Origin: Bin87 sp963666865 | GTDB taxonomy: Bacteria; Chloroflexota; Dehalococcoidia; Lucifugimonadales; UBA3495 | Length of the DNA: 64,000 nucleotides | NCBI GenBank assembly: GCA_963666865.1 | Contig: OY763072.1 | Coordinates: forward strand, 1,488,001 to 1,552,000 | Reading direction: 5' to 3' | In this document: piece after piece, positions 50,218 to 58,618 of the stretch | Layout of the letters: every line of letters starts with the position of its first letter | Numbering within the stretch: position 1 is the stretch's first letter | The notes under the pieces: model-generated | What the model was told of the DNA's origin: nothing | Databases searched by the model: none | Seen by the model: the letters and a program-made list of their open reading frames with translations, nothing else | Program-made: the position numbers and the translations under genes

Positions 50218-51381
50218 ATGCGGTCATTAGGTATGGTAAATCACGACGATGCCATCGTAGCCACCTCCCCCCCTCGCCCCATCCACGGCGGCATCAAGGC
50301 CGCCGAGCTGCGTGTTTTGGGCCTTCGCCCGGAGGATTGCCTGGATTTCTCCGCCAGCGTAAGTCCTTTGGGGCCACCGGAGGGTGTCGCGGAGGCCATC
50401 GCCGCCGTTGACCTGACCGCCTATCCTGACCCGCATTGCCTGGCGCTCAGCGAGGCTATCGCCGGTCATCATGCGGTTGACGGCGTGGCTGAAGGAAACG
50501 TTATCGTAGGCAATGGCTCCACGGAAATTATCCACTTGCTGACTCGTGCCTACATCGAGCAGACACCGGGCGCGAGCTCCAAGACTGCGCTCTTGCTTAC
50601 GCCAACCTACGGTGAGTATGACGGCGCCGTGCGAATCTCAGGCGGGAAAGTACAAACGCTGGTTGCTAATCGGGTATGCGGCGGTTTCGCATGGGACATC
50701 GGCGCAGCGACCGAACTCGTAGCCGATGAGAAACCGGCGTTGACCTTCGTCTGCAATCCCAACAACCCCACCGGCGTGTTGCTCGACCGGCAGGAACTGG
50801 AGCGCTTAGCCGACGCAATGGCCGGCGTGGCCGGTTTGCTGGTGGTTGACGAGGCGTACATCAATCTTTCTGAGCGTCGAGCTGAGGCAGACATGGTGGC
50901 GCTGGCCGCGCAGCACGGCTCCGTCGTGGCGCTGCGCTCCATGACCAAGGACTACGCGTTGACCTCCCTGCGGTTGGGCTATGCCGTGGCTTCCATGCCG
51001 GTGATCCAACGCCTGGCCGCGCTGCAACCGGACTGGAGCGTCAACGGGTTGGCGCAAGCAGCGGGAATAGTGGCGCTGAATGCCGATGGTTACCTGGAAA
51101 GAGCGCGGCAGGCGGTGGCGGCGTCCCGCGAGTGTGTGGTCGAACGGCTTGGGGTGGCGGGCGTTCGCTGCTACCCGACGGAAGCGAACTTTGTGCTGGT
51201 TCAGGTTGGCGACGCGGGAGGATTGCGGGACCAACTGGCCCGGCGCGGGCTGTTCGTGCGCGATTGCACGTCGTTCGGACTGCCGGACTGTATCCGCATC
51301 GGCCTGCGCCCCGTGGCGGACTGCATCAGGCTGACCGACGCCATCACCGAAGTACTGGATTCCGGCTCAAGGCCGGAATGA
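50218..51381 (+). CDS. cobD: Threonine-phosphate decarboxylase-like aminotransferase (CobD/CobC/HisC family)
   Basis: 387 residues, PLP fold type I. It likely decarboxylates L-threonine-O-3-phosphate to aminopropanol phosphate for CbiB; histidinol-phosphate aminotransferase is the alternative, but the cobalamin setting and the opening PIHGGIKAAELRVLGLRPED favour CobD. PLP lysine in SMTKDYALTSLRLGYA (about K243), the Asn-Pro motif CNPNNPTGVLL and Asp in VVDEAY are in place. The last eight codons (LDSGSRPE) and the stop are part of a REP palindrome (51355-51383), so the native C-terminus may have been altered. Confidence 0.88.
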   Translation: MRSLGMVNHDDAIVATSPPRPIHGGIKAAELRVLGLRPEDCLDFSASVSPLGPPEGVAEAIAAVDLTAYPDPHCLALSEAIAGHHAVDGVAEGNVIVGNGSTEIIHLLTRAYIEQTPGASSKTALLLTPTYGEYDGAVRISGGKVQTLVANRVCGGFAWDIGAATELVADEKPALTFVCNPNNPTGVLLDRQELERLADAMAGVAGLLVVDEAYINLSERRAEADMVALAAQHGSVVALRSMTKDYALTSLRLGYAVASMPVIQRLAALQPDWSVNGLAQAAGIVALNADGYLERARQAVAASRECVVERLGVAGVRCYPTEANFVLVQVGDAGGLRDQLARRGLFVRDCTSFGLPDCIRIGLRPVADCIRLTDAITEVLDSGSRPE

Positions 51382-51383
51382 CG
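51355..51383. repeat. REP-like repeat containing the cobD stop codon
   Basis: CTGGATTCCGGCTCAAGGCC, then GGAATGACG, with a partial second copy GGCCGGAATGACGGAATGA just after it (51391-51409). The TGA of GGAATGA is the stop of the aminotransferase gene. Confidence 0.85.
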
Positions 51384-51425
51384 AAATGAAAGGCCGGAAT
51401 GACGGAATGAAATCAGGGGAGCGAT

Positions 51426-52055
51426 ATGGGCATCATTTACATAACCAGGCACGGCGAAACCGAGTGGAACGCCGAAGGCCGTATCCAGGGGCATACCGAC
51501 GTTCCGCTGTCCGACCGGGGACGTGACCAGGCGCAGATGCTGGCCCGGCGGCTGTCAAACGTGCGCATTGACGCGGCATACTCCTCGGATCTGGCCCGCG
51601 CTGCCGAGACTGCCCGCATGGCCCTGAGCGAGCGCGACATCCCGATAACCTTCACCGAGGAACTGCGGGAATACAACAAGGGGGTATTCGAGGGCTTGAC
51701 TGAGGCAGAATACCGCGAGGCTTACCCCGAGCTATACGAACCGTCCCTGGCCAACGACCTGGATTTTGCTCCGCCCAACGGCGAAACCATTCGCGATACC
51801 AGCGCCCGCCTGGCACGTATCGTTCAGCGGGTGAAAAACGCCCATATGGAAGAGAACGTGTTAATCGTCGGACACGGTGGCAGCCTCCGCGCCGGGATAG
51901 TTTCCCTGCTGGGACTGCCGCTGGAAGCCAACTGGAAATTTGCCATGCACAACTGCTCCCTGACCGTCATCTACACCTACCCGGACAACGCCGTGATGCA
52001 TCTGTACAACGACACGTCCCACATCAGCGGCGTGGTGCGGGCCTGGGATAGATAA
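51426..52055 (+). CDS. cobC: Histidine phosphatase, probable alpha-ribazole phosphatase
   Basis: 209 residues of the phosphoglycerate-mutase-like histidine phosphatase family. RHGETEWN (about 8-15) carries the phospho-accepting His; ELREYNKGVFEGLTEAEYR and the second His in VGHGGSLRAGI (about 153) complete the site. Position after cobT/cobS/cbiB/cobD suggests it dephosphorylates alpha-ribazole phosphate, but this class is broad in substrate, so the role is inferred from context. A GGGGAG ribosome site precedes the ATG. Confidence 0.85.
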   Translation: MGIIYITRHGETEWNAEGRIQGHTDVPLSDRGRDQAQMLARRLSNVRIDAAYSSDLARAAETARMALSERDIPITFTEELREYNKGVFEGLTEAEYREAYPELYEPSLANDLDFAPPNGETIRDTSARLARIVQRVKNAHMEENVLIVGHGGSLRAGIVSLLGLPLEANWKFAMHNCSLTVIYTYPDNAVMHLYNDTSHISGVVRAWDR

Positions 52056-52067
52056 GGCGGGTTATAC

Positions 52068-53372
52068 CTACGAGACCGATGCGATGGCGTGGTCCAGAAT
52101 GTCCGCTGCCAAGTCCATCTGCGCCTCCGTGGTCGTGAACGGCGGCACGAATCGCAACACCGATCCCTGCCGCCGGATGCTGACGATGAGTCCGTTTTCC
52201 AGCAGCGTTCTCCCGATTTGTTGGCCTTGAGCATAGGCTGGTTCCCGGGTCTGTCGATCCGTGACGAATTCGATGCCTTGGAGCAGGCCGCGTCCACGCA
52301 CATCGCCGATGAGTTCGTGCCGCTCCTGTAGCCGGCGCAGGTGGGCCTGCCAGTAGCGGCCCACGCGCTCGGCCACGTCCACCAGGTTCTCTTCAAGGAT
52401 GATGTCCAGGCTGGCGATGGCGGCGTTGCAGGTGAGCGGGTCGTTGGAGTGGGAATGGGCCATCACCAATCCGGTTTCCACCGCCTTCTCCTCGATCTCG
52501 TCGGTGGTAATGGTCGCGCTGATGGCGATGCCGCCGCCGAAATGCTTCGAGATGGTGAAGATGTCGGGCACTACCCCTTCCTGCTCTGAGGCCCACATCG
52601 CGCCAAGCTTAGCCAATCCCGTCTGGGCTTCGTCAAGGATGAGCAGCATTCCCCGGCGCTCGCAGCGGAGTTTCAATTCCTGGAGCCAACCCGGCGGCGG
52701 CTCGATCACGCCACCGGCGCTGAACAACGGCTCGGTTATGACGGCGGCCATGCGGCCGTCGGCCTGGGCGTCCAGCAACTCAAAGCTGGAGTCCAGGCAG
52801 GTGTAGTCGCACGCCGGCCGGTCTTTGCAGAAATTGCATCGGTAGCGATACGGGGCCATGATGGGGTAGTTGCCGGGAGCGAATGGTCCGTAGCCCTGGT
52901 GCCATCCTGAATAAGTGACGGCTCGCGCGGCGTCGCTCATGCCGTGGAAGCTGACCACCGGGCTGGCGACCTCATAGCCGCCGGTGTAGCGTTTGGCAAT
53001 GGCCATGGCGGCCTCGTTGGAATCGCTGCCAGAGCCGAGGAACATGCTGCGGTTCATGCCGTCGGGCGTGATCTCGGCCAGTCGGCTGGCCAGAATGATC
53101 TCCCGGTCGTTGAAGATGGTCATGTGGCTGTGGATCAGCGACTCGGCGCTTTCCTGGAGGGCCTGCACGATGCGGGGGTGGTTGTGCCCCAGGGCGGCGC
53201 ACATCTGGCCGGAGTTGAAGTCCAGGTACTCCTTGCCGTTCACGTCCCGCACCACGGAGCCGCGACCCCACACGAAGATAGGCCCGGTGACGCTGTTGCG
53301 GTCCATGCGGCTGCGAAAGCTGTACTTGCGCGCCAGTTCCAGCAGTTCCTCTTCCGTATAATTATCTGCCAC
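52068..53372 (-). CDS. Class III PLP aminotransferase, 2,2-dialkylglycine-decarboxylase-like
   Basis: 434 residues. SRMDRNSVTGPIFVWGRGS, LGHNHPRIVQAL, GSDSNEAAMAIAKRYTGGYE, then ILDEAQTGLAKLGAMWA and the PLP lysine in FTISKHFGGGIAIS (about 272). THVSDPLP-type motif here reads HSHSNDPLTCNAA. Such enzymes transaminate omega-amino or alpha-alkyl amino acids; the substrate is not determinable. A cysteine cluster (CNFCKDRPACDYTC, about 178-191) is unusual and could hold a metal. Convergent with cobC; only 12 bases apart at the ends. Confidence 0.88.
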   Translation of the reverse strand: MADNYTEEELLELARKYSFRSRMDRNSVTGPIFVWGRGSVVRDVNGKEYLDFNSGQMCAALGHNHPRIVQALQESAESLIHSHMTIFNDREIILASRLAEITPDGMNRSMFLGSGSDSNEAAMAIAKRYTGGYEVASPVVSFHGMSDAARAVTYSGWHQGYGPFAPGNYPIMAPYRYRCNFCKDRPACDYTCLDSSFELLDAQADGRMAAVITEPLFSAGGVIEPPPGWLQELKLRCERRGMLLILDEAQTGLAKLGAMWASEQEGVVPDIFTISKHFGGGIAISATITTDEIEEKAVETGLVMAHSHSNDPLTCNAAIASLDIILEENLVDVAERVGRYWQAHLRRLQERHELIGDVRGRGLLQGIEFVTDRQTREPAYAQGQQIGRTLLENGLIVSIRRQGSVLRFVPPFTTTEAQMDLAADILDHAIASVS

Positions 53373-53543
53373 AACCGACCTCCCGGAATATGGGTTTGGG
53401 CCATTCTAGTGCGACGGGTTGCCGTGTCAATGTCAATCTCGAATTCCAGCGCCCGGCGGGTACGGATACACCTGCTCTCCCACACACGATTGGTTAGGTG
53501 TAGTACGATTGACGCGCAAATGCAATCAAGGAGCGAACGCACC

Positions 53544-53963
53544 ATGACGACGCCTGTTTATACCTATACCTACGACCACATCCACGTCCGCACCAAGGAC
53601 CCGGAGGGTATGGCCGGTTTCTTTGAGACCATGTTCGGCGCCAAGGTGCTGCGTCTCGTCCAGAGCGACGGCGCGCCCCGGGTTGACCTGGACGTGAATG
53701 GGCTGGCCATCTTCATAGCCACCGTGCCGCCAGAGGAACATATCGACGCCAGCCCTCGGGATCCGCACCTAGGCTTGGACCACTTCGGGTTTCGCGTTGA
53801 CGACATTGATGGGGCCGTTGAGGACCTGCGGAGCAAGGGCGCGGAGATCTACACCGAGCCGCGCACCATCCGGCCCGGCGTCCGCATCGCCTTCGTGCGC
53901 GGCCCCGACGACGTGCGTATTGAGATACTGCAACGGGACGGTTCCGGCCTGATGGAAGAGTAG
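53544..53963 (+). CDS. VOC (glyoxalase/bleomycin resistance) family protein
   Basis: 139 residues, two beta-alpha-beta-beta-beta repeats. First half YDHIHVRTKDPEGMAGFFETMFGA, second half GLDHFGFRVDDIDGAVEDLRSKGAE, ending with the Glu in RIEILQRD. The His of the first strand (DHIHV), the His of the second (LDHFGF) and the final Glu can form the metal site of the superfamily. Reaction unknown. The ATG at 53544 follows AAGGAGCG and gives the normal N-terminus; a longer frame upstream is antisense to the aminotransferase. Confidence 0.9.
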   Translation: MTTPVYTYTYDHIHVRTKDPEGMAGFFETMFGAKVLRLVQSDGAPRVDLDVNGLAIFIATVPPEEHIDASPRDPHLGLDHFGFRVDDIDGAVEDLRSKGAEIYTEPRTIRPGVRIAFVRGPDDVRIEILQRDGSGLMEE

Positions 53964-54011
53964 GGCAATTTCGTCTGCTCTCAAAACTGGCCGGCGCGCC
54001 TGGCCGGTAAC

Positions 54012-56117
54012 ATGCGAATGGGTATTGCATTCAGAAAGTGGTGGGCGCTGCCGGCCTTTATCCTGCTGCCTCTGTTAGGACTGGCCGCCTGCACCGGCGA
54101 GGATTCTCTTCCTGGAGCGGCGCTAACGCCCCTGACCGCTCCACCGCCGGCCACCAGGGCCGAGCCGGCCGGCCCCAGCGCAACGGCGACGCCGGCGGAG
54201 CCGGAACAACCAACCTACACTCCTACCCCGCCGCCGACCACCGAGTCCAGTCCGGCCGCTCCCAATGCAACGGCGACACCGGCGAGGCCGGTACAACCTA
54301 CCTATACCCCTCGCCCTCCGCCGACCGCCAGGCCCAGGCCGGCTGACCCCACCCCAACGGCGAGCCCGGCGGGGTCGGAACAACCGGCCGCCGCCCCTGC
54401 TCCGCAGCCGGTTTTGCCCCGGCCCGAGTACAACGTATCGATTGAATTCTCCGAACTCATCAAACCCTATTTTTTCGCTCAAGACGCTAGCGGCGACCTA
54501 GTTCCGCCCGGCGGGGAACCGGAGTTGATACTGGATTACCAGGGCATCATCAAGATAAAGCTGGACCATGACGGCCAGGCCAGGTATCTGGACTTGCTGG
54601 CGCTGGAGTCGGAGAAAATCGGTGAGCATCCGGCGCACAAGATTTTCCGGCTGGAAGCCATGGGCGTGGCCGTTGCGCCGGACGTGTACCGGAAGATCCA
54701 GCCCGACAGTTTCGACCCGTCGCTGTTTCATAGCATCGATTTTGAGTACCAGCGGGGGCGGGAAGCCAGCGGCATTATCGCCGAGCTGTTCCACGATGGC
54801 TCCTTCCTGGTAATCACCCACGGGACGCCCCCGGAGTGGGAAAGCAGCCGGCCGGAGGAAATCGCGGAGCCCACCCATTTTCACGTGAATCCACGGGCGT
54901 TGAGCGCTCCGACCTCTCAACTGGCCCAGGAGTACGAGTCGGAAATCCTGACACTGTCCTTCGACGACCAGCGTTATCCATCGCCGCATCTGGCCCGCAA
55001 GCAGTGCGACTTGTACCAGGAGAGCCTTGACTACGGGCCATACCGGGAACTACTGAACTCCCTGGGTTTCCGCTTTACCATCAGCGACGAACCCGGCGGC
55101 GAACCCGGCGAGTCATCGGGAGAGGCGGCGCACTTCGGCCAGCGGTATGCTGACCTGATACGGCGGGGAGCGGGAAAGAACACCCGGTATTTCGGGATGG
55201 GCCGGCAGTGGCTGGGGGAACTGCTCCGGGAACTTGACGCGCCCTGGATTGGCGAATGCGATATCGCCGGCGGGGCCAGAAGTTACCAATTGCCGGACGA
55301 TCCCGAAGACCGCTATTACCTAATCCTGCGCCGGTCCTTGGAGCCGGATAAGAAACAACGCTATAAAATCATCAGTCTGTCGGAGGACGGCGCCGGGGAA
55401 GAGGTTTATACTGCGCCGGGCGTAATGCTGATGGCCTTGCCCGTGCCCTGGGATGACCGCCGGTGGATAATCAGCGCCGAGGGATGGCCGGCGGCCCAGG
55501 GGGACCAGCCCGCGGATCCTCGATGGCAGTCGGTCTATATCGTCAACACCGAGAATCCCGAAGAGTACGAACTGGTGGAATACCCGATCTCCCAATTCCC
55601 CAATGCGCCGGAAGCGGGTCTTTACGGCGCTTCGGCGGCGGTGAGCGACGACGGTCGCTACCTCAACAACACGCTGTACGGATTCAAGGACGAAGGCGGT
55701 GGGCTGTGGGTGGCGGCGTTGGAGGCGGGGTTCCACTCCAACCCGGACAGTTTCGTCCGCATCGTGGAGTGGGACCATATGCTTAGCTGGATATCCCTGG
55801 CCGGCGGCAATGACAATGACTCGCCGAACCCGGCGGAAGCCCGGGCCATATTCGTTACCGGCAAAGAGGTCGCCGACGACTTTGCGATGACGGCCAACGT
55901 CATCCGGCTGAACGGCGCGGGTCTGGAAACCGGCATAGAGAGCAAAGAGCGCCTGCTGCAGATGGTGGGGTGGAACCCGGTGCCTTTCGCCATGCAGACC
56001 CGGTCCGACGGCCGGATTAGAGTAGCCGTAGAAACCCACCTGAACTATGAAAGCTCGCTGCTGCCCCGCGCCAAAGGCGTTTATCTGCTGAACGTGGACG
56101 CCGGGAACCCGGATTAG
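54012..56117 (+). CDS. Large surface lipoprotein of unknown function
   Basis: 701 residues. Signal with lipobox LLGLAACTGED (Cys at about 27). Residues 35-140 form a Pro/Thr/Ala linker built from three imperfect repeats (TPTPPPTTES, TPRPPPTARP). The rest, about 145-701, has no family I recognise. It is rich in acidic and aromatic residues, with segments such as KIKLDHDGQARYLDLLALE, RYADLIRRGAGKNTRYFGMGRQWLG and DDGRYLNNTLYGFKDEGGGLWVAALE that resemble beta-propeller-type sensor or binding domains. ATG start follows a weak ribosome site. Nothing in the neighbours explains it. Confidence 0.65.
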   Translation: MRMGIAFRKWWALPAFILLPLLGLAACTGEDSLPGAALTPLTAPPPATRAEPAGPSATATPAEPEQPTYTPTPPPTTESSPAAPNATATPARPVQPTYTPRPPPTARPRPADPTPTASPAGSEQPAAAPAPQPVLPRPEYNVSIEFSELIKPYFFAQDASGDLVPPGGEPELILDYQGIIKIKLDHDGQARYLDLLALESEKIGEHPAHKIFRLEAMGVAVAPDVYRKIQPDSFDPSLFHSIDFEYQRGREASGIIAELFHDGSFLVITHGTPPEWESSRPEEIAEPTHFHVNPRALSAPTSQLAQEYESEILTLSFDDQRYPSPHLARKQCDLYQESLDYGPYRELLNSLGFRFTISDEPGGEPGESSGEAAHFGQRYADLIRRGAGKNTRYFGMGRQWLGELLRELDAPWIGECDIAGGARSYQLPDDPEDRYYLILRRSLEPDKKQRYKIISLSEDGAGEEVYTAPGVMLMALPVPWDDRRWIISAEGWPAAQGDQPADPRWQSVYIVNTENPEEYELVEYPISQFPNAPEAGLYGASAAVSDDGRYLNNTLYGFKDEGGGLWVAALEAGFHSNPDSFVRIVEWDHMLSWISLAGGNDNDSPNPAEARAIFVTGKEVADDFAMTANVIRLNGAGLETGIESKERLLQMVGWNPVPFAMQTRSDGRIRVAVETHLNYESSLLPRAKGVYLLNVDAGNPD

Positions 56118-56229
56118 CGGGCCAGACTTGATGCACTTTGCTCATACTAAAGCGCAACCGGGCCTTGGCAATGCTATACTTGGGCCGACAACATTTACCG
56201 CCATGGCACTCTCCGCGGAGGCGCCCCGG

Positions 56230-57045
56230 ATGCCCACATCGCCCGTCTTTTGCGACGCTCACACCCACCTGGACCAGTATGTTCCGGAGGAAATACCCGG
56301 CATACTGGAACGCTCCCGGGAGGCCGGCGTCGGCTACATCCTCCTGGCCGGCACTACCATCGAATCCACCGAGCGGTGCATTGCCCTGGCCGACGAACAT
56401 CTCATGTTTTACGCCGGCGTTGGCATCCACCCCATGCAGGCCGACAACCCGGTGGACGATGATATGTATGGCCGGCTGGAATCGTTGGCCCGCGACAACC
56501 CCCGCGTCGTCTGCATCTCCGAGGTGGGGTTGGACTACCTGCCGACGTCGCCCGACCACGAGGTGCAGGACCAGGTGTTCCGCGAACATATCCACCTGGC
56601 CAAGAGCCTGGGCCTGCCCATCATCTTTCACTCCCGCGAGTCCCATCCGGCGGTGTTCAAGGTGTTGCGGGAGGAAAACGCCGGGCTGGTGGGCGGCGCA
56701 ATGCACTATTTCCAGGGTGATGCGGAGACGGCGCGGGAGGCCATCGACTGCGGCTTTTTCATCTCGCTGGCCCGTCCGCTGACCCGACTGCCGGAATTGC
56801 GGGAGGTGGCGCGGAACATCCCGCTGGAAAACATCGTCCTGGAAACCGACGCCTACCCGCAGCCTTTCAAGAAGTACCGTCATAACTGGACGGAGCCGCG
56901 CCACCTGGCGGACGTGGCCCAATGCCTGGCCACGGTCAAGGGCATCTCGGTGGAGGAAGTGGCGGAAGTCACGACGGCCAACCTGAGCCGGTTGCTGCGT
57001 CTGGACGCGCCGACAGTCCCCGGCGCCGTTAACCCAACGGTGTAG
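56230..57045 (+). CDS. TatD family hydrolase (metal-dependent DNase-like)
   Basis: 271 residues, TIM-barrel amidohydrolase fold. Metal ligands in FCDAHTHLD (about 8-16), the Glu in ISEVGLD, the His in IIFHSRES and the Asp in VLETDAYP, all in their expected order. TatD enzymes are 3'-5' exonucleases or deacylases in DNA repair and turnover. Start at 56230 follows GGAGGCG; upstream Mets at 56128 and 56203 are possible but lack conservation. The stop TAG is contributed by the palindrome at 57042. Confidence 0.92.
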   Translation: MPTSPVFCDAHTHLDQYVPEEIPGILERSREAGVGYILLAGTTIESTERCIALADEHLMFYAGVGIHPMQADNPVDDDMYGRLESLARDNPRVVCISEVGLDYLPTSPDHEVQDQVFREHIHLAKSLGLPIIFHSRESHPAVFKVLREENAGLVGGAMHYFQGDAETAREAIDCGFFISLARPLTRLPELREVARNIPLENIVLETDAYPQPFKKYRHNWTEPRHLADVAQCLATVKGISVEEVAEVTTANLSRLLRLDAPTVPGAVNPTV

Positions 57046-57069
57046 GGGCGAATAATTATTCGCCCCTAC
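57042..57069. repeat. 28-bp palindrome, GTAGGGGCGAATAA family, overlapping a stop codon
   Basis: Identical to 43898-43925 and 63004-63031. TAG at 57043-57045 is the TatD stop codon. The next gene begins 24 bases after the palindrome. Confidence 0.92.
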
Positions 57070-57092
57070 GACCCCGAAAGGAGTCAATTCCA

Positions 57093-57566
57093 ATGACAAC
57101 CCACCAGGAACGGCAGCACCCGGAAGCGCCGCCGCAAATCGTGCCCCAAAGCCTGAACGACTACCTGGAAGTGATGACCAAGGCCGTCTTCCAGAGCGGT
57201 ATGTCCTGGAAGGTGGTCAATACCAAATGGCCCGGTTTCCAGGCCGGTTTTCATGGGTTCGACGTGGCAAGGGTCGCTGCCATGGACGAATCGGCCATCG
57301 ACACGCTGGCCGCTGACACTGCCATCATCCGCAACCGGCGCAAGATTGTCGCCACCGTGCATAACGCCCAGCGGCTCATCGAGCTGGAGGAAGAGTACGA
57401 CGGCGACATCCGCAACTACCTGCGCGCCCACGGCGATTTCTACGCCGTGCTGAAGGACGTGCGCAAGCAGTTCAAGTACATGGGCGACACCGGCACCTAC
57501 TATTGGCTGTATGTCCTGGGCGAGGACGTGCCGGACTACGGCGAGTTCTGCAACCGCGACAAGTAA
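57093..57566 (+). CDS. DNA-3-methyladenine glycosylase I-like (Tag family) protein
   Basis: 157 residues, shorter than E. coli Tag (187). The segment SGMSWKVVNTKWPGFQAGFHGFDVARVAAMDE (in two parts) matches the Tag helix-hairpin pattern, and AIIRNRRKIVATVHNAQRLIELEEE contains the DNA-binding loop and helix. It should remove alkylated adenine from DNA. The zinc-binding end of the E. coli enzyme is not evident. Start follows GAAAGGAG. It is probably co-transcribed with the DUF1802 gene 25 bases downstream. Confidence 0.85.
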   Translation: MTTHQERQHPEAPPQIVPQSLNDYLEVMTKAVFQSGMSWKVVNTKWPGFQAGFHGFDVARVAAMDESAIDTLAADTAIIRNRRKIVATVHNAQRLIELEEEYDGDIRNYLRAHGDFYAVLKDVRKQFKYMGDTGTYYWLYVLGEDVPDYGEFCNRDK

Positions 57567-57590
57567 AAAAAACCACCGGAGGTTGACGAT

Positions 57591-58181
57591 ATGACCACTC
57601 CCGCAACCTGCCAACTGGCCCTGAAAGAGTGGGCGATTACAGTGAAGGCGCTGGCCGACGGCGACCAGATTATGATGCTGCGCAAGGGCGGCATCCACGA
57701 GGAGAGCAAGGACTTCCGCGTCGTGCATCCCGAGTTCCTGCTCTATCCCACCTACCTACACCAGAAAGAGGAGCTTCTGAAGGACAGCCACCAGCCCATG
57801 CTGCGGCAACTGCTGGCCGACGACCCTGACGATAAGGACGCCGTGACCTTCACCCATTGGGCGCGCGTCCACGAGCTCATCGAAATCGACCAGCAGGGCA
57901 AGGTCGAAGACCTGGCGCCCCACCACATCTGGACCGACACCTACGCCCAGTCCCGCCTGCACTGGAAGCCCATGGTGCCGCTGACCATCATGCTGCTGCG
58001 GGTGTACAAGATGGAGTCGCCAACGACCGTGTCCTACATCCCCGAGTACGGCGGCTGCAAGTCCTGGGTTGATATCATCCCCACGGTGCGGCTGGGCAAC
58101 GCTATGCCGGTGATTGACGACGCGCGGTTTGGGGAGATGGTGGAGGCGGTGCGGGGGAGTTTGGGACTGGTGCCGGTCTAG
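57591..58181 (+). CDS. DUF1802 family protein
   Basis: 196 residues. LKEWAITVKALADGDQIMMLRKGGIHEESKDF and VHPEFLLYPTYLHQKEELL (each quoted in part) are characteristic of this family, common in Chloroflexota and cyanobacteria. No known function; a nuclease-like or nucleotide-binding role has not been shown. Strong GGAGG site before the ATG. It probably shares the transcript of the glycosylase gene, which suggests, without proving, a link to DNA damage. Confidence 0.88.
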   Translation: MTTPATCQLALKEWAITVKALADGDQIMMLRKGGIHEESKDFRVVHPEFLLYPTYLHQKEELLKDSHQPMLRQLLADDPDDKDAVTFTHWARVHELIEIDQQGKVEDLAPHHIWTDTYAQSRLHWKPMVPLTIMLLRVYKMESPTTVSYIPEYGGCKSWVDIIPTVRLGNAMPVIDDARFGEMVEAVRGSLGLVPV

Positions 58182-58188
58182 TTACCCA

Positions 58189-58216
58189 CGTCATTCCGGC
58201 GCAAGCTGGAATCCAG
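58189..58216. repeat. REP-like repeat after the DUF1802 gene
   Basis: CGTCATTCCGGC, GCAA, GCTGGAATCCAG: an inverted repeat with one mismatch, 8 bases after the stop. Same family as 46017-46045 in opposite orientation. Confidence 0.85.
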
Positions 58217-58265
58217 AATTGATGACAGCAGGCCGTTGACGGAGGGCGTGCGGGTCCGCTAAACC

Positions 58266-58616
58266 ATGACTATCCCGATTTGGATGGTGAACGGAATGGG
58301 GCTGGACGTTTGGACAGTCAAAACCGAATACACATACCTGAAGCGGCCCGCTCCGCCGATCTACGATTTTCTATTCGATTTAATGCTGGATCCTGACACA
58401 GGCTACGAATACGATCCTTGGGAATCGGACGATACATGGGGTGGTTCTTGGGACAACAACGGGTTGTATGAGTTCAGCCGAGCTGGTCTCCGCAAGCGAG
58501 CCAACAACTGGGCAAACCGAAAAGGTCTGGGTCAGGCAGACAAAGCCAAGCTGCGCAGGTGGATTAGAAACCTGCCCTGGCAAGATGACTACATCATGCT
58601 GCACATGGGGAACTGA
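58266..58616 (+). CDS. Small hypothetical protein (116 aa) preceding the AIPR gene
   Basis: Acidic, aromatic protein starting MTIPIWMVNGMGLDVWTVKT, with YEYDPWESDDTWGGSWDNNG and a basic end KAKLRRWIRNLPW. Not recognised. Stop and the next ATG are 2 bases apart, so it is translated together with the AIPR-family gene and could be its partner. It has lower GC than the flanking housekeeping genes, consistent with transfer. Confidence 0.6.
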   Translation: MTIPIWMVNGMGLDVWTVKTEYTYLKRPAPPIYDFLFDLMLDPDTGYEYDPWESDDTWGGSWDNNGLYEFSRAGLRKRANNWANRKGLGQADKAKLRRWIRNLPWQDDYIMLHMGN

Positions 58617-58618
58617 CG

